Counted from the first letter of the stretch, positions 55,299 through 63,823 are shown. The stretch is 64,000 nt of DNA from Pseudogulbenkiania subflava DSM 22618 (GCF_900177275.1 NZ_FXAG01000022.1:1-64000), one strand, 5' to 3'. Notes: generated by a model not told the origin, from the letters alone. A program made the numbers and translations.

Positions 55299-55324
55299 AA
55301 CGGCCCACTATACAGTGGGCCGTT
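55299..55324 (+). terminator. terminator of the 70-residue protein gene
   Basis: An 11-bp perfect stem AACGGCCCACT / AGTGGGCCGTT with an ATAC loop, followed by a mixed G/T tract, 20 bp after the stop codon. Confidence 0.75.
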
Positions 55325-55823
55325 GTTGTTTCTGGAAGAGACGGCACAAATCAGTCGTCCAGCGTGAACGCGGTTGCGGCCGCTGCCATCACGACCACCA
55401 CGGACTCTGTTGCGCAGGTACCGCCCCGGGCAATGGGCCACTCGTTGCTGTCGCCGTGATGGCGGCGCTGGCGATACCCGTGACCGTGGTGTTGTAGGGG
55501 TGACGTTATTGCTCAATGGATAAATGGTGGCCACCCGCGACGGCTTGGCAAGCAGCACCCCGCCGGACAGCGAGACGGCGTCTGACAGTTCGGACGTGAC
55601 CCGGGGATCGTTCTGAAATGGCCTATGGCCATGACATCATCGTGCAGCAGCACCCCTCCCGAGTTGACGGGGAAGATGGGCCAGGTTCTGCCATTTGCCT
55701 GCTTGAGAGCCGGATTTTTTTAGCTATCGTGAGGTTATACAGCAGGGCTCAGGCTGCCATGACCGGCCTGAACAAGTCCAGGCGGTGCAGCTCTTGCCCA
55801 CCACATGTAATAAGGAATTCGAC
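55325..55823. other. intergenic region without a recognisable gene
   Basis: About 500 bp with only short open frames on either strand. A stretch at about 55350-55500 has Ala/Thr-rich coding-like text in several frames broken by stops, so a decayed gene is possible. ATGGCC-TAT-GGCCAT at 55618-55632 is a small palindrome. I cannot support any gene, promoter or RNA here. Confidence 0.4.
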
Positions 55824-56282
55824 GTGAAGACCCCACCGTCATTTCTCGTTATCCTGACCTTGATCTCGCTTGTCGCCTGTGGCGACTCTCCACCCGAAGC
55901 GTCCTCACCACTCCAAGAGCGGAAAGCGGCCGAACTGGCCCGGCAGAAGACTGAACAGGATAAAAAGAGAGAGCAAAAGCAGGCAGCCTACTTGCAGATT
56001 GTACGAGACTCGCTAAAAGACCCCGACTCCGCCCAGTTCAGGGATTTGCAATGGTCCATTGACCATGAGCAGTATGGAGATTCGCTATGCGGCTGGGTCA
56101 ATGCCAAAAATAGTTTGGGCTGGTACGTAGGCTTTCATCCCTTCGCCGTGACCGCCAAACCCTTGAAAGGCTCGCAGGAAGGACGGCTGATCCTGCCGAC
56201 CGAAGCGGATGATTCACAAACCCAGAGAATCAACATGGTGATGCTGGAGCTGGCCGGATGCGGCTTATCGCTCAAGGTTTAA
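55824..56282 (+). CDS. predicted lipoprotein of unknown function
   Basis: A 152-residue predicted lipoprotein. The N-terminus MKTPPSFLVILTLISLVAC ends in a lipobox LVAC with the lipidated cysteine at residue 19. A Lys/Glu/Gln-rich helix (about residues 33-56) follows, then a domain with SLKDPDSAQFRDL and CGWVNAKNSLGWYVGFHPF, resembling small secreted proteins described only as hypothetical. GTG 55824 has AAGGA eight bases upstream; an in-frame ATG at 55785 would destroy the signal peptide. Confidence 0.75.
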   Translation: MKTPPSFLVILTLISLVACGDSPPEASSPLQERKAAELARQKTEQDKKREQKQAAYLQIVRDSLKDPDSAQFRDLQWSIDHEQYGDSLCGWVNAKNSLGWYVGFHPFAVTAKPLKGSQEGRLILPTEADDSQTQRINMVMLELAGCGLSLKV

Positions 56283-56528
56283 CAGTGCTGCAGCCCGCCC
56301 GGCTCCGCTCGTCCAGTTCATCCCGGCTCATCCCATGGCTATGGCCCTGTGCCAGTACTCCCGCCACACCGCGTAAGCTGGCCGACACCGCCCTTGTCCG
56401 GCTGTGGCCGTCGAGCGGCAATCCGCCTAATTGTCGCAAGTTTGCGTTACATCAAGCCCGGCCGATTCGGCATCAATCTCTGTTACCTATAGTTTAAAAA
56501 CAATCAACAAGACTGTAGATACTCTGCC

Positions 56529-56738
56529 ATGCATGCAAACAACTTGCCGACCGTGTTTGACAGTGATGATTTCATTCTCGCCTGGGCCGTCCAGCGCGGT
56601 AAACACGGCGGATTAAAAGCGTTCATCTACCTGCACGACCCCACCGATTGCGAGCATCACAAAATGGCGGTGGTCCATTACGACCGCCCCGGATACCCCG
56701 TCGAAAGGGTATTCAAGATCCCGAAGGCCCGGCCGTAA
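56529..56738 (+). CDS. small hypothetical protein
   Basis: A 69-residue protein I do not recognise. It has acidic and aromatic residues (DSDDFILAWAVQ), CEHHKMAVVHYDRP, and no signal peptide or membrane segment. The start is ATG 56529, without a strong Shine-Dalgarno. Preceding DNA (56440-56528) is AT-rich and promoter-like. It may be a real orphan gene of the accessory stretch or a chance frame. Confidence 0.4.
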   Translation: MHANNLPTVFDSDDFILAWAVQRGKHGGLKAFIYLHDPTDCEHHKMAVVHYDRPGYPVERVFKIPKARP

Positions 56739-57031
56739 GGTGGGCAAATGGATGACCGATGAAGCAACCGTCCCGTCATCCACGGTGGACTCCCGCCATC
56801 AACCCGGTTTTCGATGCCCATGAAATGGCAGGCTGGCCTGCCCTGCGCGCACCCGCCCGAAGCCCCCCCCATTGACGGGCATTTCTACTGGCATACCCGC
56901 GACTGGCCACCGCCCTTAGCGCCGGCGCCGGGACGAATTTCCGCCAGGTTGCCGGCTTGCTCTTGTCCGGCCGTGACGGACCGCCACGCCTATACTCAAC
57001 GCGTCAGCGAATCGGCTCCGGGAGGATCATC

Positions 57032-57817
57032 GTGAAGTCTTGCGCCTGCCCCGCCTTGGCTGCCCTGCTGGTGACGCTGTCCTGCCATGCCGGTGAGAGG
57101 GTGGTGCTGTACGGGGACGACTCCTACCCCCCTTATGCCTACCTCGAAAACGGTCAGTTCAAAGGCATCTATGTCGAGCTGCTGCAGGCGGCCGCCAGCA
57201 GGATGACGGGACGCTACCAGCTGGAGCTGGTGCCGACACCGTGGCGGCGAGGGCTGTCGATGCTGGAGAGCGGCGAGGCGTTCGGGCTGTTTCCGCCCTA
57301 CCGGCGGGAGGAGCGGACCTTTATCGACGCCTACTCGATCGCGCTCTACCGCGAACGCGTGGTGGTGGTGTGCAACGACAGGACCATGAGCAAGCCGCGC
57401 CAGCGCTTCCCGCGCGACTTCGGCGACGTCACCATCGGCATCAACGCCGGCTTCGCCCTCTCCGGGGTGCTGGTGACTGCCCGCCGGAACCACACCGTAC
57501 GGATCGACGAGGCGAACGGAAACGCGGTGAACCTGCGCAAGCTCGCCCTGAACCGCATCGGCTGCTACGCCAACGACAGCCTGTCGATCCGCTACACGGT
57601 GAAGCGCATGAAGGACGATACCGCCCACTTTCCGGAACTGGATGCGCTCACGCTGCATGAGGTGACGGAACTGTCGGGAGAAGAAGCCTACGTAGGCTTC
57701 AGCCGCCGCGCGTCGCCGGCGTTCAAGGCCGATTTCATCAAACGGCTCGATGCCACGTTGCTGACGTTGCAGCAGGAAGGCGAAGTCGACCGCATTCTCG
57801 CCCGCTACGGGTTTTAG
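57032..57817 (+). CDS. periplasmic solute-binding protein (bacterial extracellular family 3 type)
   Basis: A 261-residue secreted protein related to amino-acid-type binding proteins (SBP family 3). After a signal peptide (about residues 1-18) the family start VVLYGDDSYPPYAYLENGQFKG is clear, followed by the PTPWRRGLSMLESGEAFGLFPPYRR region and a second lobe. No ABC permease or ATPase gene is adjacent, so it is an orphan; such proteins can feed other systems or act in sensing. GTG 57032 has GGGAGG six bases upstream, which decides the start. It is convergent with dadA. Confidence 0.82.
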   Translation: MKSCACPALAALLVTLSCHAGERVVLYGDDSYPPYAYLENGQFKGIYVELLQAAASRMTGRYQLELVPTPWRRGLSMLESGEAFGLFPPYRREERTFIDAYSIALYRERVVVVCNDRTMSKPRQRFPRDFGDVTIGINAGFALSGVLVTARRNHTVRIDEANGNAVNLRKLALNRIGCYANDSLSIRYTVKRMKDDTAHFPELDALTLHEVTELSGEEAYVGFSRRASPAFKADFIKRLDATLLTLQQEGEVDRILARYGF

Positions 57818-57853
57818 CCCGAGAGCGGCCGCCACCCGTCCCGTCCGGCCGGC

Positions 57854-59098
57854 TCAAGCCAGAAACGGAAAATCGACCGGCGGCTGCCGTCCGCCCATGA
57901 GACTGCTGAGCGCGGCGGCCGAGCCGCACGCCATGGTCCAGCCCAGGGTGCCGTGGCCGGTGTTGACCCAGAGGTTGGGATAGCGCAAACGGCCGATGAA
58001 GGGAACCGCGGACGGCGTGACGGGGCGCAAGCCGCTCCAGAATTCGGGGTTGCCTTGATCGTTGAGTTCCGGGAACAGTTCCCGGGTACGGCGCACCAGC
58101 AGGTCGCAGCGGATGGGGTTCGGGTCGTGATTGAACCCGGCGATCTCGGCGGTGCCGGCCACGCGCAGCCGGTTGCCCAGCCGGGAAAAGACGATCTTGT
58201 ATTCATCGTCGATCAGGCTGACCGTGGGGGCGACGCTCGTCTCGGACAGGGCAAAGGTGGCGGAGTAGCCCTTGACCGGGTAAACCGGCAGGGAAATACC
58301 CAGCGGGCGCAGCAGCGCCGGACCGTAGCTCCCCAACGCCACGACGTAGGCGTCGGCGACGTGGCGTTGGCCGTCGGAGGTGACCGCCGCCGCAATCCTC
58401 CCCTGCTCGGTCTCGAGACGGACCAGAGGTTGGCCGAAGGCAAACCGCACCCCGGCACGGCGGCAGTGCTCGGCGAGCTGCCGGGTAAACTGGCGGGCGT
58501 CGCCCGATTCGTCGTCGGCGGCGAAGTCGCCCCCCACCAGCCGATCACCGAGGGGCGCCAGCGCCGGCTCGAGATCGAGACATTGCGCCGCCGAGACCGG
58601 GCGGCGTTCGCAGCCGAACTCGCCGAGCAGCTTCGCGGCCTGGATTCCTTTGGCGTATTCGGTGTGGTCGGTGTAGACGTGCAGGATGCCGCGCTCCAGC
58701 CGGTCGTACTGGAGCCCGGCCAGCTCGCTGCCCAGCTGTTTCAGGCACTGCCGGCTGTAGAGCGCCAGTGCGACGACGTGCCGCATATTTTGCTTGTAAC
58801 GGTCGGCGCGGCATTCGCGCAGAAAGCGCAGCGTCCAGCCCAGCAAGGCCGGGTCGGCGCGCACGCGAAACAACAGCGGCGCATCCTCTTTGCCCAGCCA
58901 GCGCAGCGCCTTCAGCGGGGCATGGGGATTCGCCCACGGCTCGGCATGGGAGACCGAGATCTGGCCGCCGTTGGCAAAGCTGGTTTCCAGTGCCGGCTCG
59001 GGCTGGCGGTCGATCACGGTGACGTCATGGCCTTGCCGGGACAGGTACCAGGCGGACGTGACCCCGACGACGCCGGCCCCTAGGACGATAATCTTCAT
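57854..59098 (-). CDS. dadA: D-amino acid dehydrogenase small subunit-like protein
   Basis: A 414-residue FAD-dependent amine dehydrogenase closely resembling DadA, which oxidises D-amino acids (notably D-alanine) and feeds electrons to quinones. The FAD motif GAGVVGVTSAWYL is at residues 7-19, with ALETSFANGGQIS, and a C-terminal NTGHGTLGWTMACGSG-like segment. A TauY-type taurine dehydrogenase is related, but no TauX gene is adjacent. ATG 59098 has AAGGAG six bases upstream. It lies 15 bp after iclR and is probably co-transcribed. Confidence 0.85.
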   Translation of the reverse strand: MKIIVLGAGVVGVTSAWYLSRQGHDVTVIDRQPEPALETSFANGGQISVSHAEPWANPHAPLKALRWLGKEDAPLLFRVRADPALLGWTLRFLRECRADRYKQNMRHVVALALYSRQCLKQLGSELAGLQYDRLERGILHVYTDHTEYAKGIQAAKLLGEFGCERRPVSAAQCLDLEPALAPLGDRLVGGDFAADDESGDARQFTRQLAEHCRRAGVRFAFGQPLVRLETEQGRIAAAVTSDGQRHVADAYVVALGSYGPALLRPLGISLPVYPVKGYSATFALSETSVAPTVSLIDDEYKIVFSRLGNRLRVAGTAEIAGFNHDPNPIRCDLLVRRTRELFPELNDQGNPEFWSGLRPVTPSAVPFIGRLRYPNLWVNTGHGTLGWTMACGSAAALSSLMGGRQPPVDFPFLA

Positions 59099-59113
59099 CA
59101 CCCGCTCCTTACA

Positions 59114-59959
59114 TTAGTCCGGGTCCGACAGTACCGGCCCCTCTGCACGCCCCACCCCGGCCTGGGCCTCGGCCTCGATCTTGGCCAGGGCCGCCGCCGC
59201 CCGCTGCAACGCCGGCAGCAGCTGCAACGCCTTGTCCGGCGTCACCCGCAGCACCGGCGCCTGGATCGCAATCCCGGTGTTGGACTTGCCTCCCGGCGTC
59301 GGCACCAGCACCGCCAGGCAGAACAGCCCCGGCAGGAATTCCTCGTCGTCGCAGGCGTAGCCGTCCCGCTTCACCCGCTCGATCTCCCGCTCCAGCGCCG
59401 CCAGGTCGGTCAGCGTCTTCGCGGTGTAGCGTTCCAGCGGCACGTGCTCCAACAGCCGACGACGCTGGCTCGGGCTCATCTGCGCCAGGAACAGCTTGCC
59501 GCTGGCCGAGCAGTGCGCCGGCACCCGTGAGCCGGGATGCAGGTAGAAGCGCAGCGGCGCCGGGGTTTCCACCCGGTCCAGGTACAGCACTTCGCTGCCC
59601 GACAGCGCGGTGATGTTGCAGCTTTCGCCCACTTCTTCCACCAGCTGGCGCAGCACCGCGTGGCGCGCGCCGTGCACGGTGTTGTTGAGCAGCAGGTTTT
59701 CCGCCATGCGCCGCAGCCGCACCCCGGTGCTGTAGTGCCGCCCGTCGCCGTCGCGTTGCAGCATCCCGGCGCTTTCCAGTTGCTGCAGCATGCGGTGCAG
59801 CGTCGGCTTGGGCAGCCCGGTTTCTTCCACCAGCCCTTGCAGGGTGAAGAACTGGTCCTTTTCCGCGATCACTTCCAGCAGGGCGAACAGCCGCAGCGTC
59901 GGCGTGTCGCCATCGAGCCGGCCCGGTTCGCTTCGCGGGGTCTGTGGTGTGTCGTTCAT
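59114..59959 (-). CDS. IclR-family transcriptional regulator
   Basis: A 281-residue IclR regulator. The N-terminal winged helix is TLQGLVEETGLPKPTLHRMLQQLESAG at about residues 42-68, and the ligand domain carries PAHCSASGKLFLAQM and FCLAVLVPTPGG. The start is ATG 59959; a longer frame from 60001 runs through the operator at 59991-60007 and lacks similarity. It is divergent from xsc and heads an operon with dadA. Four candidate operators of one pattern suggest it controls itself, xsc and the gene at 63966. Confidence 0.9.
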   Translation of the reverse strand: MNDTPQTPRSEPGRLDGDTPTLRLFALLEVIAEKDQFFTLQGLVEETGLPKPTLHRMLQQLESAGMLQRDGDGRHYSTGVRLRRMAENLLLNNTVHGARHAVLRQLVEEVGESCNITALSGSEVLYLDRVETPAPLRFYLHPGSRVPAHCSASGKLFLAQMSPSQRRRLLEHVPLERYTAKTLTDLAALEREIERVKRDGYACDDEEFLPGLFCLAVLVPTPGGKSNTGIAIQAPVLRVTPDKALQLLPALQRAAAALAKIEAEAQAGVGRAEGPVLSDPD

Positions 59960-59990
59960 GGCGTTTCCATCATAGTTCAGTTTCTGTTTT

Positions 59991-60007
59991 TGATACAACA
60001 AGTATCG
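59991..60007. promoter_or_regulatory. IclR operator candidate D
   Basis: TGATAC-AACAA-GTATCG, an inverted repeat with a five-base spacer, 32 bp upstream of the iclR start. It has the same architecture as three other sites near xsc and 63.7 kb, although the half-sites differ at the centre. Confidence 0.5.
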
Positions 60008-60072
60008 TTTTACGCATTTTCTTGTTGACTTGCCGCATGCACCCTCCTAGAGTTGAATCGTGTCTCACATAT

Positions 60073-60089
60073 CGGAATCTTTCGTACCG
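60073..60089. promoter_or_regulatory. IclR operator candidate C
   Basis: CGGAAT-CTTTC-GTACCG, 34 bp before the xsc start. The left half differs from CGGTAC at two positions and the right half is perfect; it is nearly identical to site B at 63807-63823. Confidence 0.6.
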
Positions 60090-60123
60090 GTTTTGAGATA
60101 ATACCCACAGGAGACTAGTCAGC

Positions 60124-61935
60124 ATGAGCGAGCAAGCCAACCGTACGGTGCCCGTCGGCCCCACCAAGATGACCCCTTCCGAAGCCTTCGTCGAAACCAT
60201 GGTGGCCAATGGCGTGACCGATATGTTCGGCATCATGGGGTCGGCCTTCATGGATGCCATGGATATTTTCGCCCCCGCCGGTATCCGTTTGATCCCGGTG
60301 GTCCACGAGCAGGGCGCCGCCCACATGGCGGATGGCTTTTCCCGCGTGTCCGGCCGCCACGGCGTGGTGATCGGCCAGAACGGCCCGGGCATCAGCAATT
60401 GCGTGACCGCCATCGCCGCCGCCTACTGGGCGCACAGCCCGGTGGTGATCGTGACCCCGGAGACCGGCACCATGACCATGGGCCTGGGCGGCTTCCAGGA
60501 GTGTAACCAGTTGCCGATGTTCCAGGAATTCACCAAGTACCAGGGACATGTCACGCACCCGGCCCGCATGGCGGAGTACACCGGCCGTTGCTTCGACCGC
60601 GCCATGAGCGAGATGGGCCCGACCCAGCTTAATATCCCGCGCGATTATTTCTACGGCGAGATCACCGCCGAGATCCCCAAGCCCTCGCGTCTGGATCGCG
60701 GTGCCGGCGGCGAGCAGAGCCTGAACGAGGCGGCGGAGTTGCTGGCGCAGGCCAAGTTCCCGGTGATCATTTCCGGCGGCGGCGTGGTGATGGGCGATGC
60801 CGTCGAGGAGTGTAAGGCGTTGGCGGAGCGCCTGGGGGCGCCGGTGGTGAACAGCTATCTGCACAACGATTCGTTCCCGGCCAGCCATCCGCTGTGGTGC
60901 GGTCCGCTGGGCTACCAGGGCTCGAAGGCGGCGATGAAGCTGATGGCGCAGGCGGACGTGGTGGTGGCGCTGGGCTCGCGCCTGGGGCCGTTCGGCACGC
61001 TGCCGCAGCATGGCATGGATTACTGGCCGAAGAACGCGAAGATCATCCAGATCGATGCCGACAACAAGATGCTGGGCCTGGTGAAGAAGATTTCGGTGGG
61101 CATTTGCGGCGATGCCAAGGCGGCGGCGGTGGCGCTGACGCAGCGTCTGGCCAACCGCACCCTGGCCTGCGATGCGACCCGTGCCGAGCGTGCCGACAAG
61201 ATCGCGACCGAGAAGGCGGCCTGGGAGAAGGAGCTGGACGAGTGGACGCACGAGCGCGATCCGTTCAGCCTCGACATGATCGAGCAGAATGCTCAGGAGC
61301 GGCCATTCTCAGGTGGTGAGTTCCTGCATCCGCGCCAGGTGTTGCGCGAGCTGGAGAAGGCGATGCCGGAGGATGTGATGGTGTCGACCGATATCGGCAA
61401 CATCAATTCGGTGGCCAACAGTTACCTGCGCTTCGAGAAGCCGCGCAGTTTCTTCGCGGCGATGAGTTTCGGCAATTGCGGCTACGCCTTCCCGACCATC
61501 ATCGGCGCCAAGGTGGCGGCGCCGCATCGCCCGGCGGTGTCCTACGCCGGTGACGGTGCCTGGGGCATGAGTCTGATGGAGACCATGACCTGCGTGCGTC
61601 ACAACATCCCGGTCACCGCCGTGGTGTTCCACAACCGCCAGTGGGGGGCGGAGAAGAAGAACCAGGTCGACTTCTACAACCGCCGCTTCGTCGCCGGCGA
61701 GCTCGACAACCAGAGCTTCGCCGAGATCGCCCGCGCCATGGGCGCGGAGGGCATCACCGTGGACCGTCTCGAGGATGTCGGCCCGGCCCTGAAGAAGGCC
61801 ATCGACCTGCAGATGAATCACGGCAAGACCTGCATCATCGAGATCATGTGCACTCGCGAGCTGGGCGACCCCTTCCGCCGCGATGCCCTCTCCAAACCGG
61901 TTCGATTCCTCGACAAGTACAAGGATTACGTTTGA
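60124..61935 (+). CDS. xsc: sulfoacetaldehyde acetyltransferase
   Basis: Xsc, 603 residues, is a thiamine diphosphate enzyme that splits sulfoacetaldehyde with phosphate into sulfite and acetyl phosphate, the key desulfonation step of taurine and isethionate use. Features include VVHEQGAAHMADGFSRVSG (the ThDP-activating glutamate region), the ThDP motif GDGAWGMSLMETM and NRQWGAEKKNQVDFYNRRF, which separates Xsc from acetolactate synthases. It is divergent from an IclR gene and followed by an APC permease. The usual partners (tauABC, tpa, pta) are not adjacent on the left; the gene starting at 63966 could be one. Confidence 0.94.
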   Translation: MSEQANRTVPVGPTKMTPSEAFVETMVANGVTDMFGIMGSAFMDAMDIFAPAGIRLIPVVHEQGAAHMADGFSRVSGRHGVVIGQNGPGISNCVTAIAAAYWAHSPVVIVTPETGTMTMGLGGFQECNQLPMFQEFTKYQGHVTHPARMAEYTGRCFDRAMSEMGPTQLNIPRDYFYGEITAEIPKPSRLDRGAGGEQSLNEAAELLAQAKFPVIISGGGVVMGDAVEECKALAERLGAPVVNSYLHNDSFPASHPLWCGPLGYQGSKAAMKLMAQADVVVALGSRLGPFGTLPQHGMDYWPKNAKIIQIDADNKMLGLVKKISVGICGDAKAAAVALTQRLANRTLACDATRAERADKIATEKAAWEKELDEWTHERDPFSLDMIEQNAQERPFSGGEFLHPRQVLRELEKAMPEDVMVSTDIGNINSVANSYLRFEKPRSFFAAMSFGNCGYAFPTIIGAKVAAPHRPAVSYAGDGAWGMSLMETMTCVRHNIPVTAVVFHNRQWGAEKKNQVDFYNRRFVAGELDNQSFAEIARAMGAEGITVDRLEDVGPALKKAIDLQMNHGKTCIIEIMCTRELGDPFRRDALSKPVRFLDKYKDYV

Positions 61936-61969
61936 TCAACCACCGCGCTGACGCGAAAAAGTGAAGACA

Positions 61970-62010
61970 AGCGGACCGTGTCGCAGGCAGTGTACGACTC
62001 ACGGTCCGCT
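61970..62010 (+). terminator. inverted repeat after xsc
   Basis: AGCGGACCGTG (61970-61980) pairs perfectly with CACGGTCCGCT (62000-62010) around a 19-base loop, 34 bp after the xsc stop. No T-run follows. It may be a terminator, an RNA-stability stem or an attenuator before the permease gene. Confidence 0.5.
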
Positions 62011-62224
62011 CCGCCTCACCGCCGCGGCGACCTCATCATTTCTGAAAGGCAAACCAGAACCGAGATAACCACCCCGGCTGCCCGGATACCTCCACGACCC
62101 GGCAGCACGGACAGTCACACGACCTGAACGACCACGGACCGGTGGCAGCGCTCGCGCCCTGCCAACCCTTACAACTGAATAAACCGTGGCGTCCTACAAT
62201 AGAGAAATACGGAGATATATCAAA

Positions 62225-63652
62225 GTGATAGGCAACCAGCAGCATTCAAACGGGCTCCAGCACAGCCTGAAGCAGCGCCACATGACCATGATTGCACTCG
62301 GTGGTGTGATTGGCGCGGGTCTGTTTGTCGGCAGCGGCGTGGTGATCAAGGCCACCGGCCCCGCCGCCATTCTCTCCTTCCTCATCACCGGCCTGCTCGT
62401 GGTGCTAGTCATGCGCATGCTGGGGGAAATGGCCGTCGCCCTGCCAACCGGCGGCTCCTTCTATGAATACGCCCGCGAGGCCTGGCACGACCGCCCGGCC
62501 GTGGGCGAGCTGGCCGGCTTCCTCACCGGCTGGATGTACTGGTACTTCTGGGTCATCGTGGTGGCGCTCGAAGCGGTCGCCGGGGCCAACCTGGTGCGTT
62601 ACTGGCTGCCCGACATGCCGACCTGGATCATCAGTCTGACCTTGCTGGTGACGCTCACCCTGACCAACCTGATCTCGGTGAAGTCGTTCGGTGAATTCGA
62701 GTTCTGGTTCTCCTCGATCAAGGTCGGCGCCATCGTCGTGTTCCTGTTCCTGGCAAGCCTGTACGTACTCGGCATGTGGCCGGGAGCGAGCCTCAACGTC
62801 AGCAACCTGACCGCGCACGGTGGCTTTGCCCCGCACGGCTGGGTGCCGGTGCTGACCGGGGCGGTGGCGGCAACCGGTTTCTATTTCGGCGCCGAGATCG
62901 TCACCATCGCCGCCGCGGAAACCGCCGAGCCACAAAAAGCCATCGCCAGGGCCACCAGCTCCGTCATCACCCGGGTGCTGGTTTTCTACGTCGGCTCGGT
63001 GCTGCTGGTGGTCTGCCTGGTGCCGTGGAATTCGGCCGGCATCGCCACCCCGTACGTCAGCGCGCTCAACGCGATGGGCATCCCGGCCGCGGCGCAGATC
63101 ATGAACGCCGTGGTGCTGACCGCCGTGCTGTCGGCCCTCAACTCCGGCCTGTACGCGTCGTCGCGCATGCTGTTTGCCCTGACCAAGCGTGGTGACGCGC
63201 CCAAATCGCTGGCCAAGCTGACCCGCAACGGCGTGCCGGTGCGCGCCATCCTGTTTGCCACGCTGTTCGGCTACGCGGCGGTGGTGATGTCCTACGTGTC
63301 GCCGGATACGGTGTTTTCCTTCCTGGTCGATTCCTACGGCACGGTCGCCATTTTCGTCTACATCCTGATCGCCATCTCCCAGCTGCGCCTGCGCGCCCGC
63401 CTCGAACGCGAGGCCCCGGAACGCCTGCGCGTGAAGATGTGGGCCTATCCCTACCTGACCTACCTCGCCATCGCCGGCATGATCGGCATCGTGGTGGCCA
63501 TGGCCTTCATCCCCGATCAGCGCACGCCGCTGCTGCTGGGCGTGGCCAGCCTCGGCTTCCTGCTGGTGGGCTACGTGGTGCGTCAGATCTGCCGCCGGAA
63601 TGCCCCGGCGATCTCCCTGGCTGAAGCGTCGACCGACTTCACCAAGCTCTAA
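62225..63652 (+). CDS. APC-family amino acid permease (GabP-like)
   Basis: A 475-residue secondary transporter with about twelve membrane segments. The start RHMTMIALGGVIGAGLFVGSG is the typical GabP/AnsP/ProY consensus, followed by EMAVALPTGGSFYEYA. GABA, beta-alanine and taurine are structural analogues, so an aminosulfonate or omega-amino acid is a sensible but unproven substrate next to xsc. GTG 62225, preceded by GGAG at 62211-62214, gives a normal N-terminus; ATG 62282 would cut the first helix, and GTG 62186 has no signal. Confidence 0.88.
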   Translation: MIGNQQHSNGLQHSLKQRHMTMIALGGVIGAGLFVGSGVVIKATGPAAILSFLITGLLVVLVMRMLGEMAVALPTGGSFYEYAREAWHDRPAVGELAGFLTGWMYWYFWVIVVALEAVAGANLVRYWLPDMPTWIISLTLLVTLTLTNLISVKSFGEFEFWFSSIKVGAIVVFLFLASLYVLGMWPGASLNVSNLTAHGGFAPHGWVPVLTGAVAATGFYFGAEIVTIAAAETAEPQKAIARATSSVITRVLVFYVGSVLLVVCLVPWNSAGIATPYVSALNAMGIPAAAQIMNAVVLTAVLSALNSGLYASSRMLFALTKRGDAPKSLAKLTRNGVPVRAILFATLFGYAAVVMSYVSPDTVFSFLVDSYGTVAIFVYILIAISQLRLRARLEREAPERLRVKMWAYPYLTYLAIAGMIGIVVAMAFIPDQRTPLLLGVASLGFLLVGYVVRQICRRNAPAISLAEASTDFTKL

Positions 63653-63664
63653 CCCCTCCCCTTC

Positions 63665-63699
63665 CAGCGGGCCGCCGGCACCACCTCGGCGGCCCGCTG
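63665..63699 (+). terminator. strong hairpin after the permease gene
   Basis: A 13-bp perfect GC stem (CAGCGGGCCGCCG / CGGCGGCCCGCTG) with a nine-base loop, followed by CCTTTCCCCC. It lies 12 bp after the stop. Confidence 0.75.
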
Positions 63700-63720
63700 C
63701 CTTTCCCCCTCTTAAAACAA

Positions 63721-63747
63721 AATATCAGTACTTTTTGTACCGATATT
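63721..63747. promoter_or_regulatory. IclR operator candidate A
   Basis: A 27-bp inverted repeat with a TTTTT centre; the core is CAGTAC-TTTTT-GTACCG at 63726-63742, extended by AATAT/ATATT arms. Only one position is unpaired, making it the best-matched copy. It lies before the gene starting at 63966. Confidence 0.6.
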
Positions 63748-63806
63748 TGAAATTTACTGTTGCATTCTCCGGTTGAGCGACTTATAGTTTTTCAAAAAAC
63801 AATATA

Positions 63807-63823
63807 CGGAATTTTTTGTACCG
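63807..63823. promoter_or_regulatory. IclR operator candidate B
   Basis: CGGAAT-TTTTT-GTACCG, 81 bp from site A (start to start). It differs from site C before xsc only in the spacer. Together sites A and B form a tandem operator in an otherwise gene-free 313-bp region that also contains an AT-rich stretch (63755-63835) likely to hold a promoter. Confidence 0.55.

Noticed and set aside
55618-55827. A 69-codon plus-strand frame
   Set aside because: No Shine-Dalgarno, no recognisable features and overlap with the lipoprotein start region; probably chance.
56739-57031. Short frames before the binding-protein gene
   Set aside because: No initiation signals or similarity; the GTG at 57032 with GGGAGG is the clear start.
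60001-60002. IclR start at 60001, which would add 14 residues
   Set aside because: The extra codons run through the palindromic operator and have no family similarity; ATG 59959 gives the normal start.
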